The notes under the pieces were generated by a model. That model did not search any database and had not been told where the DNA came from. It saw only the letters and a list, made by a program, of their open reading frames with translations. Below, piece by piece: positions 47,361-55,644 of a DNA stretch of 64,000 nt. The DNA is from Chloroflexota bacterium. GTDB taxonomy: Bacteria > Chloroflexota > Anaerolineae > Aggregatilineales > J027. Position 1 is the stretch's first letter. Each line of letters opens with the position of its first letter. Made by a program: the position numbers and the translations under genes. Where the stretch lies: assembly GCA_024434115.1 (NCBI GenBank), contig QMIT01000010.1, positions 248,001-312,000 of the forward strand, read 5' to 3'.

Positions 47361-48161
47361 CTAATTTTTACCATATTTCTCGCGGACAAAATCGGCCCAT
47401 GTGATGTGACCATAGCGATTTTTCGGCACAAGATTCAGTCCCTGTTGGAAGGCGGCGACACCGACTGGTCCAAAAACCTCGATAGGGCCATCCATCAACA
47501 CGGGATTTTCAACCCCTTGTGCGGCGAGATAGGTGCGGGTGATGTCCTCAACACGCAAAATTTCCGGGCCGCCTACATCCAATAAACGTCCGGCGGGGGC
47601 TGCTGTCAATAGGGGCAGCATATAGGCGGCGACATCACGGGTATCAATGGGTTGGAATTGGGCATCATGCGGGATGGGCAGGATATAGCCATCAGGGGTA
47701 GACCGCACCATAGACATTACAAAATCGAGCAGGGAATGAAATTGGGTGACGCGGAGGATGGAATGTGGTACCCCGCTGTTGATAATGGCGTTTTCCGCAC
47801 TGACTTTGTGCTGATAAAACTCGGAATTTATCTGGTCAATCCCGGCGATGGAAATATGGAAAAAATGTTGGATGCCTGCTTGGACTGATGCCTCTGCCAA
47901 GCGCTTGACACCCAACACATCAGTTTCATAGGCGTTGCGGGCATTCCCCACACAGTTGGCGACGATATTGACCCCGGATAAGGCAGTATCAAGGCCATCC
48001 CCAGTTAAGACATCGCCCTGTGCCCATTCGAGATTGGGATCAAGATTGGTTGGGGCAGATTTCCGGCTGAGGAGGCGGATTTGATGGTCAGTAGAAAGTA
48101 GAAATTTAATGAGGGCACTGCCGAGTGCCCCCGTACCACCTGTGACGAGAATACGGGTCAT
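47361..48161 (-). CDS. NmrA-like atypical short-chain dehydrogenase
   Basis: 266 aa. 'ILVTGGTGALGSALIKFLLSTDHQIRLLSRK' (NADP-type Rossmann start), 'VNIVANCVGNARNAYETDVLGVKRLAEASVQAGIQHFFHIS', and 'SILRVTQFHSLLDFV'. There is no YxxxK catalytic pair, as in the NmrA/complex I-associated atypical SDR group. It may be a sensor or reductase. GAGGAC 5 nt before the ATG. Confidence 0.87.
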   Translation of the reverse strand: MTRILVTGGTGALGSALIKFLLSTDHQIRLLSRKSAPTNLDPNLEWAQGDVLTGDGLDTALSGVNIVANCVGNARNAYETDVLGVKRLAEASVQAGIQHFFHISIAGIDQINSEFYQHKVSAENAIINSGVPHSILRVTQFHSLLDFVMSMVRSTPDGYILPIPHDAQFQPIDTRDVAAYMLPLLTAAPAGRLLDVGGPEILRVEDITRTYLAAQGVENPVLMDGPIEVFGPVGVAAFQQGLNLVPKNRYGHITWADFVREKYGKN

Positions 48162-48205
48162 AGTTGTCCTCGATGAAATGAAAAAATAGCTTAATGTGGT
48201 AACTC

Positions 48206-48355
48206 ATCCCCACCCCAAACCCCTCCCCACTCAGTGGCTATACATTACCCACAAGTCTGAGGATGGCTTAGATAAGCCAATGTGAGCGGGGGCGAAACGA
48301 CGAATTTTGACAAAGCGCCTTGTGAAGTTTGACTCAGTGGAGAGGGGCTTTAATA
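48206..48355. repeat. palindromic repeat copy R4, split by an insertion
   Basis: The left half (48206-48237) and right half (48332-48355) join to an exact family member, CCCCTCCCCACTCAGTGGAGAGGGG followed by CTTTAATACGG, once the 94 bp between the ACTCAGTGG direct repeats and one repeat are removed. Confidence 0.85.
48238..48331. mobile_element. candidate miniature non-autonomous element (94 bp) with 9-bp target duplication
   Basis: 94 bp bounded by identical ACTCAGTGG repeats (48229-48237 and 48332-48340), inserted in repeat R4. Inside is a small hairpin GGCTTA-GA-TAAGCC. The ends share only CACAAG-type similarity in inverted orientation, so terminal inverted repeats are not convincing. It encodes nothing. 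A 9-bp duplication fits several transposase families. Confidence 0.55.
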
Positions 48356-48372
48356 CGGCGCTTTGGTCCCTT

Positions 48373-49524
48373 TTAGAGCGTGCCGCGTAGAGCTTGTTCG
48401 CGTTCGATGCTTTCAAAGAGGGCCTTAAAATTGCCGAGACCAAAACCACGACTGCCACGCCGCTGGATAATCTCGAAAAACAACGTGGGCCGATCCCCTA
48501 CTGGACGGGTGAAAATTTGCAGTAGATAACCTTCGTCGTCAGCGTCTACCAAAATGCCCAACTTGCGGATTTCTTCGAGGTCTTCTTTGACCTTGACGTT
48601 TTTCTCCCGCAGGCGCTCAATGATGACTTCATCATAGTAGGCGTTGGGGGGCGGGGTCAAAAATTCGACTCCACGACGGCGTAGTTCACTGACCGTGCGG
48701 ATGACGTCATCGGTAATCAGGGCGATGTGCTGGACACCCGGCCCATGATAGAAGTCGAGATATTCTTCGATTTGCGATTTTTTCTTGCCCTGTGCGGGTT
48801 CGTTGATGGGGAATTTGACGCGGCCATTTTCCATGACTTTGGACATCAAGGCGCTGTATTCGGTGCTGATGGCTTGATCGTCAAAGTGAATCAATTGACG
48901 GAAGCCCATTACTTGATGATAGAAATTGACCCAGTAATTCATTTTGCCGAGTTCAACATTACCAACCATGTGATCAATGGCGGCGAGTCCAACGGCATTT
49001 TTCGACTCATCGGCGTTGGGGATAGCACGATAACCGGGCATAAACACCCCCTTATAGCCACTGCGCTCCACAAAACGGTGGATGGTATCGCCGTAAATCT
49101 GAATGGCGCTGGTTCGCATGATGCCGTTTTCATCTTCGCTTTCTATCACATCATGCAGACCAGTCGCGCCGCGTGTGGTGGTCGCTTCATAGGCGGCAGC
49201 AGCATTGGGCACTTCCAACGCGATGACCTTTACACCGTCGCCGTGCATCATATGGTGGGCACTCAGTTCAGTGTTGGGGTGATAGGCCCCGGTCAGCACC
49301 AAGCGGATTTTGCCCTGCTGCATGACATAGGAAGTGGTTTTGCGGTTGCCTGTTTCCAGACCGGAATAGGCGATGGGGGTAAAGCCAAAAGCGTGCTGAT
49401 AATAAAAAGCGGCTTGTTTTGCGTTCCCCACCCATAGTTCGACATGATCCATGCCTTTGAGGGTTAGGAAATCGGCTTCTTCAGTCATGGGACGGGCTTG
49501 AGGCGGGGCTTCTTTGATCGCCAT
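48373..49524 (-). CDS. hppD: 4-hydroxyphenylpyruvate dioxygenase
   Basis: 383 aa, two VOC domains. The Fe(II) ligands lie in 'IDHMVGNVELGKMNYWVNFYHQVMGF' (His), 'GVQHIALITDDVI' (His) and 'PTLFFEIIQRRGSRGFGLGNFKALFESIEREQ' (Glu), with 'DEGYLLQIFTRPVGDRPT' before the last. It converts hydroxyphenylpyruvate to homogentisate. ATG 49524 is preferred (AAGGAG 12 nt upstream); a GTG at 49545 precedes that site. No homogentisate dioxygenase is in the window. Confidence 0.95.
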   Translation of the reverse strand: MAIKEAPPQARPMTEEADFLTLKGMDHVELWVGNAKQAAFYYQHAFGFTPIAYSGLETGNRKTTSYVMQQGKIRLVLTGAYHPNTELSAHHMMHGDGVKVIALEVPNAAAAYEATTTRGATGLHDVIESEDENGIMRTSAIQIYGDTIHRFVERSGYKGVFMPGYRAIPNADESKNAVGLAAIDHMVGNVELGKMNYWVNFYHQVMGFRQLIHFDDQAISTEYSALMSKVMENGRVKFPINEPAQGKKKSQIEEYLDFYHGPGVQHIALITDDVIRTVSELRRRGVEFLTPPPNAYYDEVIIERLREKNVKVKEDLEEIRKLGILVDADDEGYLLQIFTRPVGDRPTLFFEIIQRRGSRGFGLGNFKALFESIEREQALRGTL

Positions 49525-49652
49525 TGATGCGTACTGCTCCTTCACCAGCTTATCATTAGATATTTTTTCTATTGTAAGCCAAAATCTGCTTTCATCAAAA
49601 AATTCAAAGCAGGGAAGGGTGGGTTTTTAAATTTTGGCGAATAGACAGGCGG

Positions 49653-50324
49653 TTATTCTTCGTCTTTTTCATTTTTGTCATTATCTTTAAGCAGTTGATA
49701 GATCAGCACCAAAATCGCAACCACCCACCCGGCAATCAGGGGCAGCATATGCGTTAGTTCGTTACGTTCGGCGGGTGCAGGGGTTGAGGCGGTTGGCTGT
49801 GGCGGCGGTTCAGTTCGTAGTGGCGGGGCGGATTCATCCCATCTTTCAAAATTTTCGTCTATAAGGGCCGTGACTTCGGGTGGTAATTCGACATCCGTTG
49901 GGTTTAAGACTACAAACGAGGGTGATTCATCTTCAAGGGGCGGGATGGCTTCAGTATCACTAGATATTTGGTCGGCGGTTTCGTAGGCATCGGCAACAAG
50001 GGACTGCAAATCATCCGTCAGTGGCAGGGTTTCCCCGGCTAGGTTGGCTACAGGGGGCATGTCTAGTTCGGGTGGGGGTAGAGCCTGCTGTTTGGACGCG
50101 GCATGAAGCGGTGCGGCACTCATGGACGCGGAGACCGCTGACAACAAATCCAATTCTTCGTCGGCTGTCAATTTTAGGACGGCAGGATCGTCGGTAGTGG
50201 GTTCTGATACGGAGGTAGGTTCAACTGGCTCAACTGAGTCAACAGGTTCTACCGATTCATCACCCAATAGGATTTTCTTGCCTAAGCCGCGCATGGAGGC
50301 TCGCTGAAAGTCGTTTTCCGCCAT
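49653..50324 (-). CDS. acidic tail-anchored protein of unknown function
   Basis: 223 aa, very rich in Glu, Pro, Thr and Val, with a single membrane span near the C-terminus (about 193-210) and a charged tail 'KDNDKNEKDEE'. It probably faces the cytoplasm with a disordered N-terminal region. Its ATG overlaps the parA stop (TAATG), so it takes the position a parB gene would usually have, but no ParB motif is present. Confidence 0.75.
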   Translation of the reverse strand: MAENDFQRASMRGLGKKILLGDESVEPVDSVEPVEPTSVSEPTTDDPAVLKLTADEELDLLSAVSASMSAAPLHAASKQQALPPPELDMPPVANLAGETLPLTDDLQSLVADAYETADQISSDTEAIPPLEDESPSFVVLNPTDVELPPEVTALIDENFERWDESAPPLRTEPPPQPTASTPAPAERNELTHMLPLIAGWVVAILVLIYQLLKDNDKNEKDEE

Positions 50325-51088
50325 TAGTTTCCTCGATTGATAATTTCGGTTGCTAGAGCGCGATAGGCGTGGGCGGCAGGATGCATCGGGGCATAATCAA
50401 TAATAGATATACCCGCGACGGGGGCTTCCGCCATGATGTCATCATAGGCAAGGATGGTCTCAAACATTTTTTGTTTAAACACGCTACGCATTTCGCCCAA
50501 TGCCTCTTGCGAATGCAGCGACTCGGCTTGGTAGAGGGTCGCTAATACACCCAACAAATGCAGCGACGGGTTGACGTTCTTTTGAAGACGCTGCATGGCC
50601 TGCATCATGGTGCGGACACCGCGCATGGCAAGATATTGACATTGGACAGGGATTATCAACTCATCGGCGGCCACCAAGCCATTGGCGGTAAGGATTCCGA
50701 GCGTTGGCGGGGTATCCATAATAATAAAATCTACGGGCGGCGGCTGACGTTCTAGGGCATCACGCAGGCGGATAACGGCATCGGTGCGGCGAGCCAGTTG
50801 GATTTCGGCAACGGTTAAATGCAGGCTGGCGGGCATCAGAAAAAGATTGTCGCCAATGCGCTGGCTCACACGGTAGATGGGTGCAGAGTCATGCAGCAGA
50901 AAGATATGGCTGCCAAATTGCACATCATACGAATCTACCCCCAATGCCGCGCTCAGGCCGCCTTGAGGATCGAGGTCAATCAGCAGGACTTGATAGCCTT
51001 GTTCGGTAAGGGCACGTCCGATATTCGCGGCGGTTGTAGATTTGCCAATGCCCCCTTTTTGGTTTGCGATCACCAGCGTGCGCGTCAT
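50324..51088 (-). CDS. parA: ParA/Soj family ATPase
   Basis: 254 aa. The deviant Walker A is 'NQKGGIGKSTTAANIGRAL', followed by 'VLLIDLDPQGGLSAALG', Walker B 'DFIIMDTPPTLGILTANGLVAADELIIPVQCQYLAMRGV' and the C-terminal helix. It is in the chromosome segregation family and is often found near the origin. Divergent from rpmH. Confidence 0.92.
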   Translation of the reverse strand: MTRTLVIANQKGGIGKSTTAANIGRALTEQGYQVLLIDLDPQGGLSAALGVDSYDVQFGSHIFLLHDSAPIYRVSQRIGDNLFLMPASLHLTVAEIQLARRTDAVIRLRDALERQPPPVDFIIMDTPPTLGILTANGLVAADELIIPVQCQYLAMRGVRTMMQAMQRLQKNVNPSLHLLGVLATLYQAESLHSQEALGEMRSVFKQKMFETILAYDDIMAEAPVAGISIIDYAPMHPAAHAYRALATEIINRGN

Positions 51089-51204
51089 AAGTTTGAGTAA
51101 CCCTTTTTTTCAGCCACCCGACACTACCCAATTCAATACTGCTCAACACTGTTCAATACCTATTGGGGATTATAACACTAGGAGGGTGGTGTACGAAAAA
51201 CGCT

Positions 51205-51233
51205 TGACCCTGCCCTCTCAGTAAGCTATACTT
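51205..51233 (+). promoter_or_regulatory. sigma-70 type promoter of the rpmH operon
   Basis: TTGACC (51205-51210), 17-nt spacer, TATACT (51228-51233). Initiation near 51240 gives a leader of about 70 nt before rpmH. Confidence 0.8.
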
Positions 51234-51313
51234 CCCGTTTCGTTGAAACACTTGAAAAACTTGAAAACGGCGTAAAACAAACGATTCTAAAAATCTGAGG
51301 AACGAGAAATCTC

Positions 51314-51517
51314 ATGCCGAAACGTACTTGGCAACCGAAAATTCGTCGCCGCGCCCGCGTGCATGGCTTTCGTCAGCGCATGGCGACTAAAAACGGGCGG
51401 AGAGTCTTGAAGGCTCGGCGGGCACATGGCCGTCACCAATTGGCGGTGAAGGGTAATCATGTGAAGAAAGTAAACTGGAACGGCGCTAAGGGTTCTGGTA
51501 AAGAAGCGACCCGGTAA
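51314..51517 (+). CDS. rpmH: 50S ribosomal protein L34
   Basis: 67 aa. The first ~43 residues are classic L34 ('[39 protein letters not shown]'), followed by a 24-residue basic tail that most L34 proteins (about 44-50 aa) lack. First gene of the rpmH-rnpA-yidD-lipoprotein-yidC-jag run. Confidence 0.96.
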   Translation: MPKRTWQPKIRRRARVHGFRQRMATKNGRRVLKARRAHGRHQLAVKGNHVKKVNWNGAKGSGKEATR

Positions 51518-51532
51518 CACGAAAGGTTGGCA

Positions 51533-51901
51533 TTGGAAAAGCGGTTGCGGCTGCGAGGTCGGGCCGATTTTGCGCGATTACGTGCAGAGGGTCATACGCT
51601 CCAACACCGCTTGCTGATGCTCAGTTACTTGCCCAACGAGCAGGGGCATAATCGCTATGGATTGGTGGTGAGTCGGCGCATTGGCAAAGCCGTTGCCCGT
51701 AACCTGATCCGGCGAAGGCTGCGCGAAATCTTGCAACACCGCGATCCATCTATCGCTTACCCCAAACAGATGTCGGATCAATCCGGTAACAAAGGGTGTG
51801 ATATTGTGATTATTGCGCGTACCCCGATTGTGGATGCCAGCTATCAAGAGATAGATGAGGCCGTCGGCGAACTATTGCGACGTGCCCGTTTGTTGTTGTA
51901 G
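51533..51901 (+). CDS. rnpA: ribonuclease P protein component
   Basis: 122 aa. '[31 protein letters not shown]', then the RNR motif '[26 protein letters not shown]' that binds RNase P RNA, and '[18 protein letters not shown]'. TTG 51533 is chosen since GAAAGG lies 6 nt upstream; TTG 51527 would abut that site. A short insertion ('[16 protein letters not shown]') sits after the RNR helix. Confidence 0.94.
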   Translation: MEKRLRLRGRADFARLRAEGHTLQHRLLMLSYLPNEQGHNRYGLVVSRRIGKAVARNLIRRRLREILQHRDPSIAYPKQMSDQSGNKGCDIVIIARTPIVDASYQEIDEAVGELLRRARLLL

Positions 51902-51926
51902 CTGCAAAAATGCCAAAAAGAGGCTT

Positions 51927-52208
51927 ATGAAATATCCTATCCTGCTGCTCATCCGCTTCTATCAGAAATACGTTTCTGCGGGTTTACCCTCGGGTTGTCG
52001 GTATGACCCCACCTGTTCACACTATACCTATCAAGCGATTGAGCGTTTTGGGTTAATTCGGGGCGGCTGGATGGGCCTTCAACGGATTGCCCGCTGTCAT
52101 GGGTTAAGTCCGGGAGGCTATGACCCTGTGCCAGAAAAGAAACGGCCACATCAACATCCCACACGTTCAAAGAAAATGCCAAAGAACTTGCAAGAGGAAC
52201 AGCATTGA
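51927..52208 (+). CDS. yidD: membrane protein insertion efficiency factor YidD
   Basis: 93 aa. '[65 protein letters not shown]' is the full family signature with its three conserved Cys, plus a basic tail of ~25 residues. ATG 51927 (MKYPIL) is the family start; the frame is open further back into rnpA. It overlaps the next gene by 4 nt. Confidence 0.95.
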   Translation: MKYPILLLIRFYQKYVSAGLPSGCRYDPTCSHYTYQAIERFGLIRGGWMGLQRIARCHGLSPGGYDPVPEKKRPHQHPTRSKKMPKNLQEEQH

Positions 52209-53365
52209 ATACCAGTCGTACATCACGTTTGACACCGCGCTTTTGGGTGTTGACGATTTTAATCTTGGGTGCGGTACTGCTTACAGCTTGTGAGGGCGGT
52301 AACGAGAGTTGGGCCGGAATCAGTACGGACACCAACGGCGAAACAGTTGTCGTTTCATTTGAAAAACAAGTCGTCAGTTACAGCGCCGATGGCTCACGCA
52401 ATTGGACGTATCGAGACGACGACAGTGACGCCAAATTTTATGCGCCGTCCCTGATTACCGCTGATCGCGTTTATGTCGGCGATTATTCGGGCCGTGTCCA
52501 TGCCATTAACCGTGCCGATGGCAAACGCATCTGGATTTACGAACCAAAAGTCTCGAAGGTGCTCGGTTTCAGCCTCGGTGCGAATGACCGTATCCTTGGG
52601 CCAGTTGCCCAAAGCGGCGACAGTTTATTTTTTGGCAATGAGCATGGGGTTGTGAAACTGGACATCTCAGGTGAGCAACCGCGTGAAGTATGGGAATTTG
52701 AAACTGAACATAGTATTTGGGCACAGCCGCTGTATGTCAATGACCCCGAACTGGGCGAACCAACCCTTTTTGTAGCGGCCCTTGACCAACACCTTTATGC
52801 ACTGAACCCTGAAAATGGCGAAGAACGCTGGTCGGTGGATTTGGAAGGGGCAGCCGTCAGCCATCCGGTGTTGGATGCGGTCAATGGTCGGCTGTATATC
52901 GGGACGTTGAATTACAAGCTGTATGCGTTTGACTTTAATGACGGCGCTAAGGTTGCCGAGTTTAAGACCGAAGGCTGGATTTGGGACGCGCCCCTGTTTG
53001 AAGATCAGACCCTCTATTTTGGCGATCTTTCCGGTTGGCTGTATGCTCTACCGATTACTTCAGATGGCTTTGGTGAAGTTTGGAAAACCAAGCTGTCAGA
53101 TGCGGCATTACGTGCTGCCCCTGTTTTGGTGGATGGCGTCCTTGTGGTCGCTTCCCAAGATGAAAAGGTCTATGCCATTAACCTAGATGACAAGTCACGG
53201 AAATGGGAAAAAGGCATTGGGGCACCCGCCGTTGCAGGCTTGTTTGTGCTCGAAGGTGAAGACGGGCCACTGTTGGTCGTTGGCACCAAAGATAAAGAGA
53301 ACTTACTGGTGACCTTGCGCCTTGATAATGGCGAAAAGGAATGGGGCAAGAAGTATGAAGATTAA
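52205..53365 (+). CDS. PQQ-like beta-propeller lipoprotein (BamB-like)
   Basis: 386 aa. The signal peptide ends in the lipobox 'LLTAC'. Seven or so PQQ blades follow, with '[10 protein letters not shown]', '[12 protein letters not shown]', '[18 protein letters not shown]', '[17 protein letters not shown]', '[12 protein letters not shown]' and '[20 protein letters not shown]'. The start is TTG 52205 inside the yidD stop region. Its place between yidD and yidC suggests a role in envelope protein assembly, but that is inference. Confidence 0.88.
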   Translation: MNTSRTSRLTPRFWVLTILILGAVLLTACEGGNESWAGISTDTNGETVVVSFEKQVVSYSADGSRNWTYRDDDSDAKFYAPSLITADRVYVGDYSGRVHAINRADGKRIWIYEPKVSKVLGFSLGANDRILGPVAQSGDSLFFGNEHGVVKLDISGEQPREVWEFETEHSIWAQPLYVNDPELGEPTLFVAALDQHLYALNPENGEERWSVDLEGAAVSHPVLDAVNGRLYIGTLNYKLYAFDFNDGAKVAEFKTEGWIWDAPLFEDQTLYFGDLSGWLYALPITSDGFGEVWKTKLSDAALRAAPVLVDGVLVVASQDEKVYAINLDDKSRKWEKGIGAPAVAGLFVLEGEDGPLLVVGTKDKENLLVTLRLDNGEKEWGKKYED

Positions 53366-53410
53366 GGCCGAGGCAGGCAGCATAGTGGTAGAGGTAGATA
53401 AGGGAATTTC

Positions 53411-54451
53411 ATGCTCGATATAATCATCAACCCATTCATTACCCTCTTGCTGGTATTGTATGGTCTGCTAGGTCGGAATGTTTTCTTGGCGATTGTGGGC
53501 TTTACCATTATCGTTAGGTTCGCGTTGCTGCCACTGACCATCAAACAGCAGCGATCATTCAAGCGGATGCAAGAACTTCAGCCCAAGCAACGCATGTTGC
53601 AGGAAAAGTATAAAAATGACCGTGAACGCCTGACGCAAGAGCAAATGGCGCTTTATCGGGAACACGGCGTTAACCCATTCGCGGGATGTTTGCCCTTGCT
53701 CATCCAATTACCGATTTTTCTGAGCTTGTGGCGGGCAATTCTGGCGACGCTGGCCTCAACCCCCGACCAGCTTTTGGAACTGCAAGACCGTATTCTCATT
53801 GGTGGCTTAGATCATTTGGTGCCGCTGAAAAACACGTTCTTGTGGATGAATTTGGCGCTGCCCGATCAGTTTTATGTCCTGCCGATTTTGGTAGTGATTA
53901 CGACCTATCTGCAACAAAAGCTGATTATGCCTGTCACCCCTTCGACCAGCAGTAGCGGGAATGATGCCGCCGACCAAGCTGCCCGTATGAGCCGTCAGAT
54001 GACAACGTTTATGCCTTTGCTATTTGGCTTTTTTGCATTGACCTATTCGTCAGGTTTGTCTATCTACTTTATTACCTCCAACATTGTGGGTATTATTCAA
54101 TATGCCATGATGGGTAAGGCCGATTTCCGCCGATTGATTGGCAGGGAAGCCCCGAAGAAAGAAGAAAACGTCGTCAGCGAGGTGGTGACAGGTGAAGTTG
54201 AGGCGGGGGATGTTATTGAAGCGCCTGCCAAGAAACCCACTAAACCTACCGCACCTGTTCGACAGTCGCGTGTGGAAAAACTACCGGTTGAGGCCGGCAG
54301 TGTAGTAAGTGCGACGGGACGGCAATTGAAACCGGGGATTACAGAACGCAAACTCAGTGGCAGCAGTGCAGCCGCATCATCTGGAACTACGACTAAGAGC
54401 GCGGGTAAAACGAGTAAGGCACCCCCCAGCCGTAACCGACCTAAAAAATAA
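53411..54451 (+). CDS. yidC: YidC/Oxa1 family membrane protein insertase
   Basis: 346 aa, short Gram-positive-like form without the large periplasmic domain. It has about five spans and the motifs 'NVFLAIVGFTIIVRFALLPLTIKQQRSFKRMQELQPKQRMLQEKYKND' (with the functional Arg in span 1), 'HGVNPFAGCLPLLIQLPIFLSLWRAI', 'PLLFGFFALTYSSGLSIYFITSNIVGIIQYAMM'. A Lys/Pro/Ser-rich C-terminal tail (about 235-346) may contact ribosomes. AAGGGA precedes the ATG. Confidence 0.96.
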   Translation: MLDIIINPFITLLLVLYGLLGRNVFLAIVGFTIIVRFALLPLTIKQQRSFKRMQELQPKQRMLQEKYKNDRERLTQEQMALYREHGVNPFAGCLPLLIQLPIFLSLWRAILATLASTPDQLLELQDRILIGGLDHLVPLKNTFLWMNLALPDQFYVLPILVVITTYLQQKLIMPVTPSTSSSGNDAADQAARMSRQMTTFMPLLFGFFALTYSSGLSIYFITSNIVGIIQYAMMGKADFRRLIGREAPKKEENVVSEVVTGEVEAGDVIEAPAKKPTKPTAPVRQSRVEKLPVEAGSVVSATGRQLKPGITERKLSGSSAAASSGTTTKSAGKTSKAPPSRNRPKK

Positions 54452-54517
54452 AGTGTGCGGCTGAAAAAGTCGCCCTTTTTTATCAGAAGTTTTTTGATAC
54501 ACCGGAGTAAGCAAATT

Positions 54518-55396
54518 ATGAGTGAGACACGGACGGTTGAAGCAACCGGGGCAGACATTGAACAGGCTATTGAAGCAGGTCTTGTTCAACTCGATGTCTC
54601 GCGTGAGAGCGTGATTGTGGAAGTGCTAGAGGAACCGAGCCGGGGATTGTTGGGGATCGGTGCGAAGCAGGCACGGGTCAGATTGACGACCGCCGTTGCT
54701 CCCCGCAGCGCCCAACCAACTTATGCTCCGCCTGCGCCACGTCCCGCTGCTCCTCCACCACCGCCGAGAAGTGAGCCACGTTTTGAACGACCTGAAAGAA
54801 CAGAACGGCCCAATTATTCTGCACCGCGTACCTCAGCCCCGCAACCAGTACGTCGTGAACGTTCGGATCAGGATGATTCGTATCAGCGTGTGACGCAACT
54901 GATTGAGGATGAAAGTGAACTGCCCCAAGATGTTCGGATGGGCCTTGCAACGCTGCGCGAAATTTTGGGGCATATGCAAATTGATGCCAGCGTGACGGTG
55001 GAAAGGTCATTAGAAGAAACCGACGCCGAAGCCGAGACCGCCCCGTGGATTTTGCATGTACATGGGGAAGACCTCGGTTTATTAATTGGGCATCGCGGCG
55101 AAACACTCTCATCATTGCAATATCTGACGCGCTTGATCGCCAGTCGGGATTTGCAGCAGCGGGCTGATTTTATTATTGATGTCGAAAATTATAAGGGCCG
55201 CCGTGAAATGCTGCTGCGGAAATTGGCCCATCGGATGGCAAAGGATGCTGTTCGCCGTCGCCGCACGGTTGAGCTTGAACCCATGCCGCCCCACGAGCGC
55301 CGGATTATCCACCTTGCCCTAAAAGATCGGGACGATGTATATACCGAAAGTGTAGGCGAAGGCAACCGTCGCAAAGTGACGATTGTACCCAAGTGA
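54518..55396 (+). CDS. jag: Jag/KhpB RNA-binding protein
   Basis: 292 aa. Jag_N domain (1-50: 'VEATGADIEQAIEAGLVQLDVSRESVIVEVLEEPSRGLLGIGAKQARVRL'), a Pro/Arg-rich linker (60-125), a KH domain ('DLGLLIGHRGETLSSLQYLTRLIA') and an R3H domain ('DAVRRRRTVELEPMPPHERRIIHLALKDRDDVYTESVGEGNRRKVTIVPK'). The start at ATG 54518 matches the family; the open extension to 54455 does not. Confidence 0.94.
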   Translation: MSETRTVEATGADIEQAIEAGLVQLDVSRESVIVEVLEEPSRGLLGIGAKQARVRLTTAVAPRSAQPTYAPPAPRPAAPPPPPRSEPRFERPERTERPNYSAPRTSAPQPVRRERSDQDDSYQRVTQLIEDESELPQDVRMGLATLREILGHMQIDASVTVERSLEETDAEAETAPWILHVHGEDLGLLIGHRGETLSSLQYLTRLIASRDLQQRADFIIDVENYKGRREMLLRKLAHRMAKDAVRRRRTVELEPMPPHERRIIHLALKDRDDVYTESVGEGNRRKVTIVPK

Positions 55397-55432
55397 TAAA
55401 CTGGCTTATTCAAGCCGGAAACTCGAACTATC

Positions 55433-55470
55433 AAAAGACGCGCTTCCATTGATTTGGGGCGCGTTTTGTG
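55433..55470 (+). terminator. terminator of the rpmH-jag operon
   Basis: A strong hairpin, GACGCGCTTCC paired with GGGGCGCGTTTT (55437-55446 with 55456-55465), followed by TTTTGTG. It overlaps the gyrB promoter. Confidence 0.7.
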
Positions 55471-55477
55471 CTATAAT
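55449..55477 (+). promoter_or_regulatory. sigma-70 type promoter of gyrB
   Basis: TTGATT (55449-55454), 17-nt spacer, TATAAT (55472-55477). The -35 element lies in the loop of the preceding terminator. The predicted leader to gyrB is about 160 nt and contains a CAACTG-CCT-CAGTTG hairpin followed by A-rich sequence, and a single DnaA-box-like TTGTCCACA (55516-55524). Confidence 0.7.
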
Positions 55478-55644
55478 TAGAACATCTGTTAAGGCAATTA
55501 AACCACCCAATAGGTTTGTCCACATTCATCGTTAATTTCAATACCCAAATGCTTTGTTTTCCCAACTGCCTCAGTTGAAAAATCATAAAGGTTTTGTGGC
55601 GGGTTGTGAATTGCAGACTTGGATCGAAGTGATAGGAGGGCCGT

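Noticed and set aside
55397-55644. Chromosomal replication origin
   Set aside because: Only one one-mismatch DnaA-box-like sequence (TTGTCCACA) was seen, with no cluster and no dnaA; the gene neighbourhood alone is not enough.
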